Of a DNA stretch of 64,000 nucleotides, positions 37,653 through 50,070 are shown piece after piece. The notes under the pieces were generated by a model. That model saw nothing but the letters and a program-made list of their open reading frames with translations. It did not search any database and was not told the DNA's origin. The DNA is from Hypoxylon rubiginosum (taxonomy: Eukaryota; Ascomycota; Sordariomycetes; Xylariales; Hypoxylaceae): positions 1,302,001 to 1,366,000 of the forward strand of contig CADCXA010000031.1 in NCBI GenBank assembly GCA_902806565.1, written 5' to 3'. The translations under genes were made by a program, and so were the position numbers. The stretch's first letter is position 1, and the number at the start of each line of letters is the position of its first letter.

Positions 37653-39393
37653 ATGGCAGCACAAACTCAGTCAATCCCGCTAACAGCACGGCAGGCCGAG
37701 TCGGACCCAACTCCGGCGCCGCCGGCCCTGCCACCGATATCCCGCAGGAAGCAAGCCACGGTGCTCCTGTCCGCGTTCGTGACCATAGCGCTGACGATCG
37801 GGTACAACCAATGCTTCGGCGTCTTCCAAGAGTACTACCTCTCGCCCGGCCAGGACGTCATCGCGCCCCCTCCGGCGTCGCAGGCCTCGCCGCCGACGGC
37901 GCTGCTCGCCTTCGTGGGCACGCTGTGCTACGGGCTCACCTGGGCCGGCGGCCTGTTCGTCAACCCCGTGATATCCCGCATCGAGCACGGGACCTGGACC
38001 CCGACGGCGACGACGACGACGCCGTCGTCGCGGCTGTGGCGCCGCAGGGTCTTGCGCCTGGTGCGGCCGCGGACGATCACCATTTCCGGGGTGCTCCTGA
38101 TGACCCTCGGGTTCACGCTGGCTTCCTTCTGCAGCTCCATATGGCAGCTCCTGCTGACTCAGGGCTTTCTCGTGGGCCTCGGCATGTCGCTTCTGTACTT
38201 CCCGTTGCTGGCGCCCGCGCCCGAGTATTTCAACAGCCATAGAGCCACGGCGATGGGCTTCGTAAGTGTTCCGTCCGCGATTTCTGTTTCGCTCCCCCTT
38301 CGGCAGATGTGGGTGGCGTCATAGCACGTCATGTCTTTCGGTACCCAAATAGAAGCCTCGTTCCGACTGCCTCGGCAATGCAGCCCTACTACCTACTCCT
38401 GGCCATCTTCGGCTAACCATCACGTAGATCCTAGCTGGCGGCGGTACAGGCGGCCTCATATTCTCGCCCGTGATCCGCGCGCTTCTTAGCTCGGTCGGCG
38501 GCCGTTGGACCCTCAGGATCTATGCCCTCTTCAACCTGGTCGCCGGGTTGCCAATCGCCTGGGCGGTGCCGCGAAGCCGATTCGCAGGCGTTTCGACCGC
38601 CGAGGGACCGGAGAGGCGAAATACCCACGTCTCGCGGGCCCTGGCTACGCAGGCGACTTTTATTTTCTCCGTCGTGGCCGCGTTTCTCCAGGTCAGTACC
38701 TATCTTCGCACAGCATGACTCTCAGCCCTCTACATGGTTTTTACAGGAAACCCTCCCCTCTGATTTCTGCCTTCACCATCAATCGTAATCCATCGCATAA
38801 CTCTTCAACTCTTCACAACTGACATCTTAACAAAGGCGGCCGGCGCGCAACTCCCTCTCTCATTCATCCCCTCCTACACCGTAATCCTCGGCCTCACCGC
38901 ATCCAAGGGCGCCAACTTCCTCGCCGCGAGCAACGCCATCAACGCCGTGTCGCGGGTGCTAACGGGCTACGCGGGCGACCGGTTCGGGCGGCAGAACACG
39001 CTGGTCCTCACGCTCCTCGTGGCCGCGACCAGCGTCTTCGCCTTCTGGCTGTCGAGCGTCCTGGCGTCCTCGACCTCGTCGTCGCTCTCGCTGTGGCTCG
39101 CCTTCATCGTGCTCTATAGCGTCTCCGCCGGCGGCTACTACGGGCTCTTCCCCGCCCTCATCGCCGAGGTCTTCGGCATCCGCCAGTACGCCGCCGTCAA
39201 CGCCTTCATCCTCTTCGTCAGGGGCCTCGGCACCATGTTCGGGAGCCCTGTCGGCGGCCAGCTGCTCGGGAATTCGGAGACGTACGCCAGCGTCGTTTAT
39301 TGGGACGGGGCGCTGCTTATGGGTTCTGCCGTGTGCTGTATTGGGGTACGATGGGCGGATGGGAAGGGGAAGGGGTGGAAGTGGATTGCTTGA
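37653..39393 (+). CDS. MFS transporter, monocarboxylate-porter (MCH/MCT) type
   Basis: A twelve-helix major facilitator of the fungal monocarboxylate-transporter-like group; the substrate is unknown. Model: exon 1 37653-38261, intron 38262-38427 (166 bp), exon 2 38428-38691, intron 38692-38835 (144 bp), exon 3 38836-39393, giving 476 aa. The start is the ATG at 37653, just after a possible GTG. Helix 1 begins LLSAFVTIALTIGYNQCFGV, followed by FQEYYLSPG, a typical opening for this group. Later landmarks are LGMSLLYFPLLAPAPEYFNS, ILAGGGTGGLIFSPVIRALL (start of exon 2), LTGYAGDRFGRQNTLVLTLL and GGYYGLFPALIAEVFG. A hydrophilic loop between helices 3 and 4 (ATTTTTPSSRLWRRRV) is longer than usual. 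The exons are GC-rich. Confidence 0.88.
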
Positions 39394-39852
39394 GGCTGAT
39401 CGTATTTGGGTATCCTTGGATACCAATTCAAAGAGCTCAACCACATCTACGCGCCTACCTGTATGTGTCTAACCTATCCCTTAGCTAGTTTATAGTATCG
39501 ATCTCTGTACATAGCCATTAATCAACTTTACCACGCCATCTGGATACCTGGTACGTATCATCAGGTCCATTTAAAGGTAGACTGGAAATGGCGGATCTAA
39601 GAACAGAATTCCACCTGCATATAGGATGCCACACGGTTCGATGGCAATTCTACAGTTGCTCTAGGTAGATACGGCACAATGAGAATAGGAGGTAGGTACC
39701 CAGGTAGATAGTGAAGTTCTAAGCTACCACCTAAGTTGCTGACCTATTTATGCCTAAGCTGGGAGTATCTAATTCAAATAGAGGCTTCTTTCCTAAGCAC
39801 CGTGGCATAATTCTCAATCAACCTCTTATATCCTATGGTGGCTTGTCTTGCT
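39394..39852. other. Spacer downstream of the MFS gene
   Basis: It holds converging 3' flanks and a short GGTAGGTACCCAGGTAG element near 39692. No gene was recognised. Confidence 0.45.
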
Positions 39853-39990
39853 GTGCCTATGTTCAACTCGGGGCGTTTCTTCGACTTAGAAACTGTGTCT
39901 GTGTTCGACTTGGAGGCGGTGCCTATGTTTGGCTCGGAGATAGTGCCAGTGTTCGACTCGGAGGCAGTAGCTTTCTTCGTCTTGGAATGT
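39853..39990. repeat. Degenerate 24-bp tandem repeat
   Basis: About five imperfect units of 24 bp, for example 39895-39918, 39919-39942, 39943-39966 and 39967-39990, each containing a GTG..TGTTCGACTCGGAGG-like core. On the minus strand each unit encodes eight residues in either of two open frames (SNTGTASE-like in one, VEHRHYLR-like in the other). It falls at the 3' end of the endonuclease-like frame. Confidence 0.8.
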
Positions 39991-40482
39991 TTCTTCAAGG
40001 GTATGATGGTCTCCCCATCCTCTGATCTTAAACGTTTCTCCCTCCTGTAGCTGTATATTCTTCCCCTTGAATCCCTCTGTTATCTCTACCACCAGCAGGA
40101 CGCAGGACTGGTGGCTAGAAAGGCCGTGGTGCTTGCAAAGGCTGATTTGAGTGCCATCCACGTCTTCTATTATCACCATTCCATGACAGTGGTTGCGGGT
40201 ATAGTTGACCTTTGATTGTTCGACTACCAGATGCTCGAGGTTAAAACACGCCGGGTTGTGGCAGAGATGAGATGCATGCCAGCCACCTCCTGTGCTCTTT
40301 GCCGTCAACAGGAGGTATTTTCCCTCGCCCTTTGCTACCATATCAGTCTGGTATAACATAACCCTACCCTCCATTTTCTCGCCGGCATGCTCGTGACCTT
40401 TAGGGTATGTATAGCTTCGTAGGCTTATAGCTTCCCTATTGCTTGGGGGAAGTGGATTCCCCGAAATCCAGCACCTTGCCAT
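39886..40482 (-). CDS. His-Me finger (zinc-loop homing-endonuclease-like) protein
   Basis: The frame encodes 198 aa from ATG 40482. The core AKSTGGGWHASHLCHNPACF, followed by NLEHLVVEQSKVNYTRNHCH and later CKHH, matches the zinc-binding His-Me finger fold seen in I-PpoI-like homing endonucleases and many free-standing fungal proteins: paired Cys/His ligands plus the SHLCHN...N-x-x-H core. Activity as a nuclease is not shown. The C-terminal part runs into a 24-bp tandem repeat and ends in VEHRHSF; a second frame (39774-39998) through the same repeat is also open and ends QATIGYKRLIENYATVLRKE, so the true 3' end may be shifted. Two further open segments just upstream (40504-40670 and 40661-41032) could be earlier exons, but I could not join them with good splice sites. 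Confidence 0.6.
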   Translation of the reverse strand: MARCWISGNPLPPSNREAISLRSYTYPKGHEHAGEKMEGRVMLYQTDMVAKGEGKYLLLTAKSTGGGWHASHLCHNPACFNLEHLVVEQSKVNYTRNHCHGMVIIEDVDGTQISLCKHHGLSSHQSCVLLVVEITEGFKGKNIQLQEGETFKIRGWGDHHTLEETFQDEESYCLRVEHWHYLRAKHRHRLQVEHRHSF

Positions 40483-41953
40483 GTTCAGGAATCCAAGAGT
40501 TACCGCAAATCAATTGTCAAATTTGGGTCCGGAGTATCTGCGTCTTTGCCTAGGTGTACCGAGGTGTCCTTGCAGCTTTGGCTCGTTACCGCCCCACGGT
40601 ATGTCAACCTTTGGGGATTCGTCTTCTGGCTTGTCGACGAGCTTCATTTCCAAGTAGAAACTAACAGAGTCGGGTACCAGACCAATCAGGAAATGTATGC
40701 AGTCTCAGGTATTCGCAGACCGAGATCACCAAGATCGTGTCGGTGTTCAACGTACAACAGTGAAATAGGCATGCCTTCTCCTCGTCGTGGCGTTTGCACT
40801 GCGCGGGAGTAGGGTTGCCCTTCCTGGACAGCTCGCCGACTTCTGCGCGACAGGAATTGGGGCTTAGGTTGATGTCTGGCCGCTCGAGGGTGACATGCGC
40901 AATGTAGCGACACGACACGCGGTCGGGTGGCAAAGAGGAGAACTGAAAGATACGGTATGTGAGCTCAAATTGGGTGGATTGCTTGTTGTACCAGCTCTCT
41001 GACTGATGGAAGAAGTGTCGCTTTGTATGCAAATTATTGCTATGTCTGGTAGATGTTGGGTAATTGAAACATTTAGGAGTCAGTCATTTCTCCGATCTAC
41101 TGTGAAAAAAGGTTTCCATGTCATTCCCATTTCGCTGTCCCTTCCTGCAATATAGAGCACATTAACTTTATGCTCCACAGCACACAGAGGTCTTGCCATA
41201 ACTCCAGAGTGAACTTAAAAAGCGAATGAACCTTTTCCTGAAGGTAGGGGTTGCCCTTCGAAATTCCCTCGTAAAGGGGGTGGGTACATACCAGGCAATT
41301 GAATCGTTACCCCTTTTTGATGCATCAATTATCTGTCGCATGTCCGGCCAATTTTGCTCAAGCTAGGTAGGAATTGATAAATGTGAGAAGTATTCATGAT
41401 TTTCCAAAGGAGCATTAACATGGCATAGCTGCCATTTCCATTAGATGGAAAGAGAGGAAAAGCTTAAACATAAAAGTCTAAAATTGCCTACCTAATGCAC
41501 AGGAAAAGGGGGAGCGAAGAGGCCCTTGCAGCCCTTGGTCGTATTACAATTTCAATGCAAAGCAGGGCCCAGGCAAATATTCGAATAACTTTATATGCAG
41601 CTAGGCCATGCACCAGCAATTGTAGTAGTAATAGTTGGCCCCTAGGGTTCACCCTTTGCCCCATTTATTCAATCCGTCTAACCACCAAGTGCATTGCTGG
41701 TACTCCAAGGGCCAGACGACGTAGCCACGGGACTAGATGGAAGGAATGCTCCCTGTGATATGGGTATTTGCCCAGATAACGAATAGTTTACTGTAGCTAC
41801 GTAAATAAAAAATGAAGTGGCGCTTCTCGCTTACCTAGGAGATCATCCTGTATCTTTGGTATATCCCCTCCTACTCTTCGCCTTCGCTATCGAGACTCCT
41901 CAACTGCGTATCTGCCTGCTCTCCTGCTATGGCCCGGGAATCCGCTGTGATAT
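40483..41953. other. Spacer with possible upstream exons of the endonuclease-like gene
   Basis: On the minus strand, a protein-like frame at 40661-41032 (Cys-rich, with SCRYIAHVTLERPDINLSPN) and an overlapping one at about 40504-40670 (YLEMKLVDKPEDESPKVDIP) may be unjoined 5' exons or relics of the neighbouring His-Me finger gene. From 41040 to 41953 I see nothing that I can support. Confidence 0.35.
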
Positions 41954-44900
41954 CTAGAATGTCGTCGTTTGCCCTAAAAAGTCGTAACTCAGTTGGCTGG
42001 GATCGACCGAAATATCTACAGTGTTGTGGGGTGCTCCCATGGACTCTGGCAGTTCTCCATACTCTCCACGCTCTCCTTCTGTAGCTTCGATGTCTGCAAT
42101 TCCCATGCAGTCCTTCTCAGTAACCTCTAACATGTCTAAGAAGTCCTTGTGTCCTTCCCATTCCATGGCCTCGGAATCAACCGCAGGACTCCTAACGTCG
42201 TCTGCCAAAATATCCCAAGTGTTGAAGGGAATCTCAGGTAACTCCTGGTGCTCTCCATGCTCTTCCTCTGTAGTCTCGATGTCTGAAAATTCCATGCGGT
42301 CTTCCTCCGTGGGCTCTATGTCTAAAATTTCTATGCGGTCCTCTTCCATGGGCTCCTCCTCCGTAGCCTCGGAGCCATCCCCAATGCTCCGAACGTCGTC
42401 GGCTTTTTGGCAGGGCCGCAATATGTCTCGAAGCATTGCTATGCGCTTAAGCCCACGTAAATATCGAGGTTCACTCTGCCCGCGCACCATAGGCAAACCT
42501 ATTACAATAATATCGTAGCTCATCACATCGTGATTGGTAACCAACTTATTTGCGTAGGCAAGCCATTGGGCCATCTCATCTTCCGAATACTCGGCGTAAT
42601 GGACGATGCACTTATAATAAAAATGGCACCCCTCATCTTCTAGTTCACGTAGAGTTTCCCAATCGGTATCCGCCCAAGGTCGTTGCGACTGCAAGAGCTG
42701 CATGACGCTGGAGTGACCGGCCTCCTTAGCCAGATATACCGCGAAGACGTATTGGAAGCGCCCACGGCCCTGAATCTCAACGCCACTGTCCAGTAGAAGC
42801 TGAACCGCATCAAGGCGGCCGTGACGTGCTGCTGCTTCTATCGCGGTGTTCCCACGGAAAACTGAGCGCGGAGCGTTTGGATCAGCGCCTTCTTTAAGAA
42901 GCCGGCGCATGATCCCAAGTTGGCCTCTTGCGGCTGCAAATTGCAGTACTGTACCCCCCTTCTCTCTAATGCGCGGGGTATCACTTATGCTCATACGGCG
43001 TTGAAGCAAGATATCGATGATATCGAACCGCCTATCCTCACAAAGTTTGCAAAGTGTTTGCTCCCGAGCGTACCATGGCCCGGAATTAGGATCAGCGCCG
43101 GCGTTCAACAAGGCCGTCACTAGGTTTACGTCTCCCGATAAGGCAGCAACCTGCATTGGATTGTAAGGATCCATCATGCCGTGGGTTCTGAGTCCATTGA
43201 TATCTCCGCACCCCTCTATGAGTCTTTTGGTAAGGCTGGGCGATATATTCTCAGACATAGCGGCTCTGAGCGTAAGGCTGTCTGCCCTGTACCCTATATC
43301 TAGAAGCAATTCTATGACGGGTTCGCTAAGACTCTTGATTGCAAGTAGCAACGGAGAGACAAGCTGCTTATCGGAATGATGCCACTTATCCCACTTTCTT
43401 AGAGCGGACGATGAGACACTGCAGGGTCGCCTAGAAACAATTGAAATGTCTAAACTAGGCCCGTGTTCCCATAAATCGGGAAATGAATTAAGCTCGATCC
43501 GTTCATTGCGTTCGGCCGCGAACCAGGGCGTGTTTTTTGGCCAGGACCATATCGACAGAGATGGCAAAACTGCAAGGTCGGCTCCCCATTCATTATGCCT
43601 TCGAAGTCTCCTGATAATGTCCGGCCGCTTGTTGTAGGCAGCGATGGATACAGCCGTATTCTCTAGGATATAATCGAAGCAACGCCCTTCGTGGCTTATA
43701 CGTTCACGCCGTTGCAGGATTTGGCCCATTATCTCGTCCATTTCGCCAGTATTTGACTGCGATGCAATAAGTACGGCGGCGCACAGCACCCCTGAATCAT
43801 AAGCTAGGAGGTCAAGTGAGAGGGCGAGTTTGATGACTGCAATGTTGCCGCTTAACATGGCGTTCTCTAGGAATGTCCTTCCGTCGGGATCCCGTTCGCT
43901 AGAAAGAGTGATCCGGGGATGGGCCTTCAAGAGGGACTGTAGCGCTAATTCGTCTAGGGTTCGAAAAGCGCTCGCAAAAGCAGGTCCTGTCAATTCGATA
44001 CCTAATTCGATCAGCCACGTGGCGGTTCGGTGCTGTCCGTATCGCAATGCGAGATCAAGAGTCTCGAATTTAAAGGTTGCACCGGCATCGAGCAATTTCT
44101 CCGCGACCGTGTCGTGTCCATAGCGGATAGAGACGTCGAGTGCACTCTCGCCATTCATTATAGCTTCATCCGGATTTACTTCTAGCTCGAGTAGTTGGCA
44201 AACGAGCTGGTAGTGCCCGGCCTTTGCCGTTCGAAATAAGTCGGCGTTCGTGGGGGAAGCTCCAGAGTCGATGAGAAGGAATGCAACTTCCCAATATTCG
44301 GAGACTATCGCCAAGTTTAATGGCGACATGAACCCCCTGGGACTTGAGCCACCGGGAGCGACCATCCCGCTCTTCGTCCCGCCCTGGATTCTAAAGCCGG
44401 ATCCAGTCAAATTTTCTGCATTTTTCACGTTATAAAGCAGATTAACGTCAACTCCGCCGCGAAGTAAAAGGTCTACCAAGTCAGCACGGTTGTAACTAAC
44501 TGCGACATGTAGGGGGGATAACTCTACTGGTTCCCAGTGTTTTTGGGAACGGGTCTCGGGCTGGGCTGAGCCCCCATGAACTAGAAGTAGCTGAGTAGCT
44601 TCGGCCCAACCCCAATTCACCGCCGCGTAGACTGGACACAGCCAACTATTCCTAGAATCTACCCGTGCTCCGTTTTCAATCAGAAATGAAATTACCTCGG
44701 CATATCCACGTATAGCCGCGTGTATCATGGCGTCTGATTTGAGGTTTCCGTCTTGGTCGAATTCAGGACCAGCTTTATTGAGAATGTGCTTGACCAGACG
44801 CAAGGCAGTGCGCTGGTCATTATCATCGGAGGAAACCGTACCCCAAGGGAAGCATTTAGTGGAAGCGGCCAACCCAAGACAGGAGAAGCTTTCGAATTCC

Positions 44901-46559
44901 CAAATAAAAGTTTCGGTGGAATGGTCATGGACAAAACCATCCGGGCCTTTCCTTATCGAACCTTCATCAATCTCAAACCATATGCTAGGGAAATCTTGGA
45001 AACGGAAGGTGAGAGTGGGATCCGCACCGGCGGTGCATAATAGGTCAATCGAATCAAAACTGCCCCTAATGATCGCGAGATATAAGGCTCTCTGCACTTC
45101 GTCCCGACCTCGGGTAGTTGTACGCTCCTCATGTTGTAAAAACAGCGAAACAAGCTCACCAGACACCTTGTGGTCATCGGTTACCAAGGCCAACATCAGC
45201 GGCGATAGTTTATGCTCGTCGCCCCAATTGACATTTGCTCCGGCTTGGATCACATGTTTAGCAAATTTCGTGTCGCCTTTGAAAGCAGCGAACTCCAATG
45301 CAGATAAGTAAATTGAATTGCGTCTGTAATTGGAAAAAGATCCCCACCAGATTCGGCCAACGGGACGGTCCGGGTCAATTCGGCTGTCGGCCTGGAGAAG
45401 ATGGCAAACAAGATCCTCGGTTGACGTAACGATCGCAGCTTCGTATAATAGGTCCAGTACTCCTGTCATGGTCGGACTACAAAGTGAAATCTCGATAATT
45501 CTCGCCAGTACGCGCGGTTCGGCTAGACCTGAGTACCGACAGATATCCACGAAGGCTCGAGCATCATTGATATACGATGTCAGATTTCCGCAGTCATAAT
45601 TCATAAACATATGGTTGGATATGAGGTATAGAAGCAACTTCAGTACCTCTCTCTGTACGTCGGGGCGCGCACCGTCGGATAGGATCATAGCCCGCCTGTG
45701 ATTCTCGTTGGGACATCTAGCTGGGATCATATCGTTAAGGCGGCCGGCGATATGGTCGATACTCTTAGTTAATAAGAGAGTTTCAACGAGCTCCCCTGAG
45801 CCGATTATGACCTCCATGCCCCGTCGTACCAGATTTTCGAACGCGGCCCATGCCAACAGATTTTCGGACCGGCGCTTCTTACGCTGCGGTTGGCCCTGGG
45901 CAGCGGACGCGGTGATCGCCCCCTTTGTTTCGCTTTCCGGAAGTAATCGCACGCTCGACATTAATTCTGGCAGAATCGACTTGCAGAACTGGAACCATGG
46001 GAGACTCTCGGGCCATTCGCCCAAAGCTACAGTAGACGATTTGTATTGAGCACAAATGTACAGAGGGAGATCCTCTCCGGGGGGCTCCGGGCTAGGAGCT
46101 GAGGGATATCAGATTAAGCTTGTTGTAGATGTATTGGAAGAAGGGACGAAAAGAAACTTACGTGGTCTCCATTCGTTGGAAAGGGTGATAACCTTGTGAC
46201 GGTTTGTTTGTTTCTTCACTTGCTCCTGATCGAGTCGTACCCCGGAAAGAATAACGACCTGGTCTCCAGAGGCCTTCCTCTTCCGGATCACGTGGTCGAT
46301 ATATCGCCACGTTTTGGCACTCAAGTTCTTGTGGAGGCGCCATTCTCTGACCTTTTTCCGAAATTGAGAAAATCTAGAAGGAAGTCAGAACATCAGTCCC
46401 TTATTAAGTGGTCCAGGACGCTGAGGGCTATGCATACGTCGCTGAAGGATTCTTTTGTTTTATACTCTTAAAGACATCGTCTATTCCACCATCTTTGACA
46501 AGGTATTCTTCCCAAATGAAAATTTTCTGTCCTTCCCAGTCTTGCTCGCAGGACTCCAT
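41954..46559 (-). CDS. Clr5-domain ankyrin-repeat protein, about 1,492 aa
   Basis: A large fungal intracellular protein; Clr5 is an N-terminal domain found on ankyrin and NLR-like proteins, possibly DNA- or signal-linked, with no known enzyme activity. Model: exon 1 46438-46559, intron 46374-46437, exon 2 46162-46373, intron 46099-46161, exon 3 41954-46098, giving 1,492 aa in phase. Clr5 spans roughly residues 1-75: DWEGQKIFIWEEYLVKDGGI, then FRKKVREWRLHKN and AKTWRYIDHVIRKRKASGDQ. The long middle contains many ankyrin units, clear ones being AFKGDTKFAKHVIQAGANVN, SYNRADLVDLLLRGGVDVNL, ALSGDVNLVTALLNAGADPN and AARHGRLDAVQLLLDSGVEI. The C-terminal 190 residues are acidic and include a tandem duplication of about 65 residues. 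There is no NACHT P-loop and no membrane segment. Confidence 0.88.
42004..42400. repeat. Tandem duplication in the ankyrin gene 3' end, with nested 39-bp units
   Basis: Two copies of about 190-200 bp lie head to tail. The encoded blocks begin ADDVRSIGDGSEATE and ADDVRSPAVDSEAME and end FNTWDILAD and HNTVDISVD. Inside, a shorter unit of about 39 bp, encoding the pattern (T/P)EED(R/C)ME(F/I)xDIE, recurs at about 42075, 42262 and 42301. Confidence 0.8.
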
Positions 46560-49500
46560 AATCAAGGAGATAATAGTCAGGTAGTCGTAGCAACAACCTG
46601 GATTGACTAATGACAAAACTTGTAGACCAAGAAAACAACTGAATGTAGATTATAGGGATGCTTTGAAATAATAAGGTTGGTGGAGCGACTATACCTAAGA
46701 GTTTGATGGTAAGAAAAAGGCAAGCCCATGGAAGAGCAATGCTTCCACTACATATAAGATGTCAGATAGATTGTCTCTTGCAGCTGGCTACTAGGCAGGT
46801 TCGGCAACCGAGGCTTCGCCCTCATGCAAGCCACGAGCATGCATTGGCCGTTGACAAAATGATAAGGCTGCAAAATGCCTGATGATTCCACCAGCAGAAC
46901 TCATTACATGTACTTCCAAGGTTATGATTAGTCGTTGACCTAATGTTAAAAACCTGGTACCCAATCACCCGCCGACATAATGTGGTATACTTTTGATTGG
47001 CTGCTTACAAAATGTTTGTGCCAATCACATCGTCGCTCTCATACAACGCATCGTGGTTGCCTAGATGCCGTACACATGTACTTAGGTACCTAGGTACGTA
47101 TTTGATTTTGGAATGGCACGTCAGTACAAGATCTCTTGGCCAACAAGTTTCTCGCTCAGCTCCCAGAGCCTCTTCGCCTCGACTAGATTAGTTACCCAAG
47201 GGTTCACAGGATCAGTCGAGGGGTCGGATACCCGGCAGCTTACAAGATAGGTACCTAGGTACTGTTCCGAGCCTTGATTTTCAGTTAATTACCCTGCGCC
47301 GTATTATAAAAGGAAGCACCACCTATAACCTCGGGATTGAAAGCTGCATACACGTACGTGTTCTCTCCCGTGCAAGGCATGACACCATTAACCCCCATAG
47401 CATTACTTATCAGATGATCGGCATCATATATATCGAATCCAAGTTCAATATCGGCTACGGACAGCTGGGGCATGTCAGGATCCGACCTATAGCCTTCGCA
47501 CCAGAACCACCGACCGTTTCCGTGGGGATGAGGTGGAGGTGGGGGTCATCACTACTACTATGATAAAGGGGGTAAAGTATCAGTCAGCATCAACGATATC
47601 TGCCTTTTGGCTGATAATCCATTAAACTATTAAACGATGATAATAAGGTGCAAGTTACTGCACGGATTTGTTATAATGTAGGAGTTATGTTGGGTGACGT
47701 CGGCAACGACTTTGGCAATCTCGTCTTAGTATCTTCACTAAGAGGCAACTTATCGGTACTTATTAGAATGTTATGCGATGCAGGTAGTCCGCGTGACAAC
47801 TCTTCTATTTACATCTTTTCTAACGCGATGCATACCACGTACGTACCTTAGGCACCTACTTATACCTATGATCAGGCTCTTTCTTCAAAGGGGGGTGGTT
47901 GGCCTTCTGATCCAGAAGGGCTCATAGCTGCAGCCAAGCAAGTCTGTCTAGAGAGTTGATATTGTGCAGCTGCTGGTCGGCTATGGTGCCGGTAATGACA
48001 CGAGCTACATAATGTTTTGGCGTAGATCATCGAAGTGATGGCGCCAAAGACTCAAGACTATGGCGATATGCCGACACACTCAGTACGGAGGCGTTATCGT
48101 CGTGCAGAGCTAGCCTCTTCATGCCCCAACCAACATTGGACAGTTGATTGACTTAGCCTAAGTCGAGCCTTTTGAGGCTGGCTGCTTGATCTCCTGCATT
48201 TTCAGCTCCTAAAACAATTCCCATTTTATTAGGGGCGGATATGCCCCGTATTTGGGTTCCACCCCCAGGCTAGGGATGTATCTATCTAAAAATAGGTCTG
48301 AATAGCCTCATTTTAATTGAGAATCTAACTAATCCAAAACGTGACTTAAATGATCTAATAAGACCTTTGAGGTCCATAAGTTTGGGAAATTCTGCTTAAC
48401 AAGTCAAGCCATTAGTTGATAGTCTTCAGGTAAGGCATCGCGCCTTTTATATCTGTCCGTTCGCATCATAGGGCTATCCAATTAAGCTAATAAGCTGCCT
48501 AGAGTATATTCCAGGCTCGTAATATCCACTGTTATTCATGTTGGCTTAGCATTTATATCAGTTGGTTGCACGACGCAAGACTTACTACTCTGCATGCTTG
48601 GCATCCTCGTTTCCGCAAAGTAACCTCACACGCAGTGGTAAGGGGTATCTTACTTCTTTTTGGTGGTGGAGTTTATACTTGGCCAAAGGTATGGACCGTT
48701 AACTTATCTTGATACCCAATAACAGCTTATTGCCTAGGCACAGCTAGGAAGCGGAATAAAACACTACGGAAGAATAAAATGGTGCAATATCAAATAAGGA
48801 TAGTTCACAAAGAGACCCTATCTGCCTAACACTATGCTTGATCATACGCATCTTTGCAACCTCAAACGAGCACAGGCTTAGAATAACTCGTTGGAGACAG
48901 ATGGAGATTTGTGGCTGTGGAATCGACTACTACAAATTAAATGATATAAATTCAGCTCAGAATTATGAAGCAGAGCTGATAGGTAGTGCCCTTATAAACC
49001 CAGGTTACCATTGGGTTGGTTATTTAGCCCATAATTGTAGAGAATTATCCGTCCGCATAATAGATAGAATGAGACAATGGAGGATTAATATCTTTAAGGA
49101 GACATTTAGAAAATAGTAATCAAGTTAGGTAGTTGCCAACCACCATCATCCCGTAAGACAATTCATTATGAGACAAGTTGTGGCGACACAGGGGCTGGTT
49201 ACATGCCCCATTCTAATATCCGTCGGCCCCAACATTCCCAACATGCTCATTCGGAAGCTTATCCGGATTCGCGTACCTCCAGATACTCCATCTGTAGGAC
49301 ACATCCAACATCTCAACACTCTATGCCTGCGTACATAAGACTAAATGTTGCTGTACATGCCACATACCCCCAAGGAGGTCTGCGAGGGTCGTCCCAATTT
49401 CCCTTTACCACGGCTTGAAGTATAACAACAATCACTAGGGTCTATCTGAGGCACCATAATTTACTCGTAACATGTTAATAACGGTATCTAGCTGGCTAGC

Positions 49501-50070
49501 CTACTTGATCTGCTATTCTGACACAACCAAGCCTGATTATATATAGTTTATAAGTGCTTATATCAAACGGAGTTATAGCGAGATGACGAAGGTCGTCTAA
49601 CTTTTGAGATGTTTACCATGGACTACCTTAGTAGCTATCTTATAAAATGCGACATATCCCTAGCATTGGCTTCAACTCTCCGTGCCCCTTAGGTACAGCG
49701 CTTCACAAGCAAAAGGTAGACATGAGTAACAAAACAGCCTAGTTCGTTGAAATTGGATATAATTTCCCTATCTATAAAGCATGCTTTTATTATGTTATGA
49801 GTGTACCTACCTACGTACTCTTTAGGGGATAACATTCACAGATATGAAATGGTTTTGATAGTATTGCTTCTTCCGCTAATAATAGTACAGTGCCTGGATG
49901 GCACCACGAGGTGAAACTAGTGCTACTATCAGCGATCCACACCTAAACACGTTGGTTGAGCTTCAATATAAGCTCCCTTCCCCCCTTTGAAAAGTCGGCA
50001 CATATACAGCTGAGTGGAATCAGTCGGGGAAGATCTCATTGACCTCCTCCATACCTCGTCGACCACTTCA
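46560..50070. other. 3.5-kb gene-poor spacer
   Basis: I see no gene that I can support in this AT-rich stretch. One minus-strand frame at about 47285-47545 (reading RWFWCEGYRSD, ADIELGFDIYDADHLISNA, ENTYVYAAFNPEVIGGASFY) looks protein-like and could be a last exon or relic of an unidentified gene. TACCTAGGTA-type elements occur near 47083 and 47248. A GGGGC...GCCCC hairpin is near 48231. Confidence 0.45.

Noticed and set aside
42021..42518. 165-codon Ser-rich plus-strand frame
   Set aside because: It is antisense to the acidic repeats of the ankyrin protein gene.
48220..48420. Hairpin GGGGC...GCCCC and flanks as a possible transposon end
   Set aside because: No terminal inverted repeats, target duplication or transposase frame was found.
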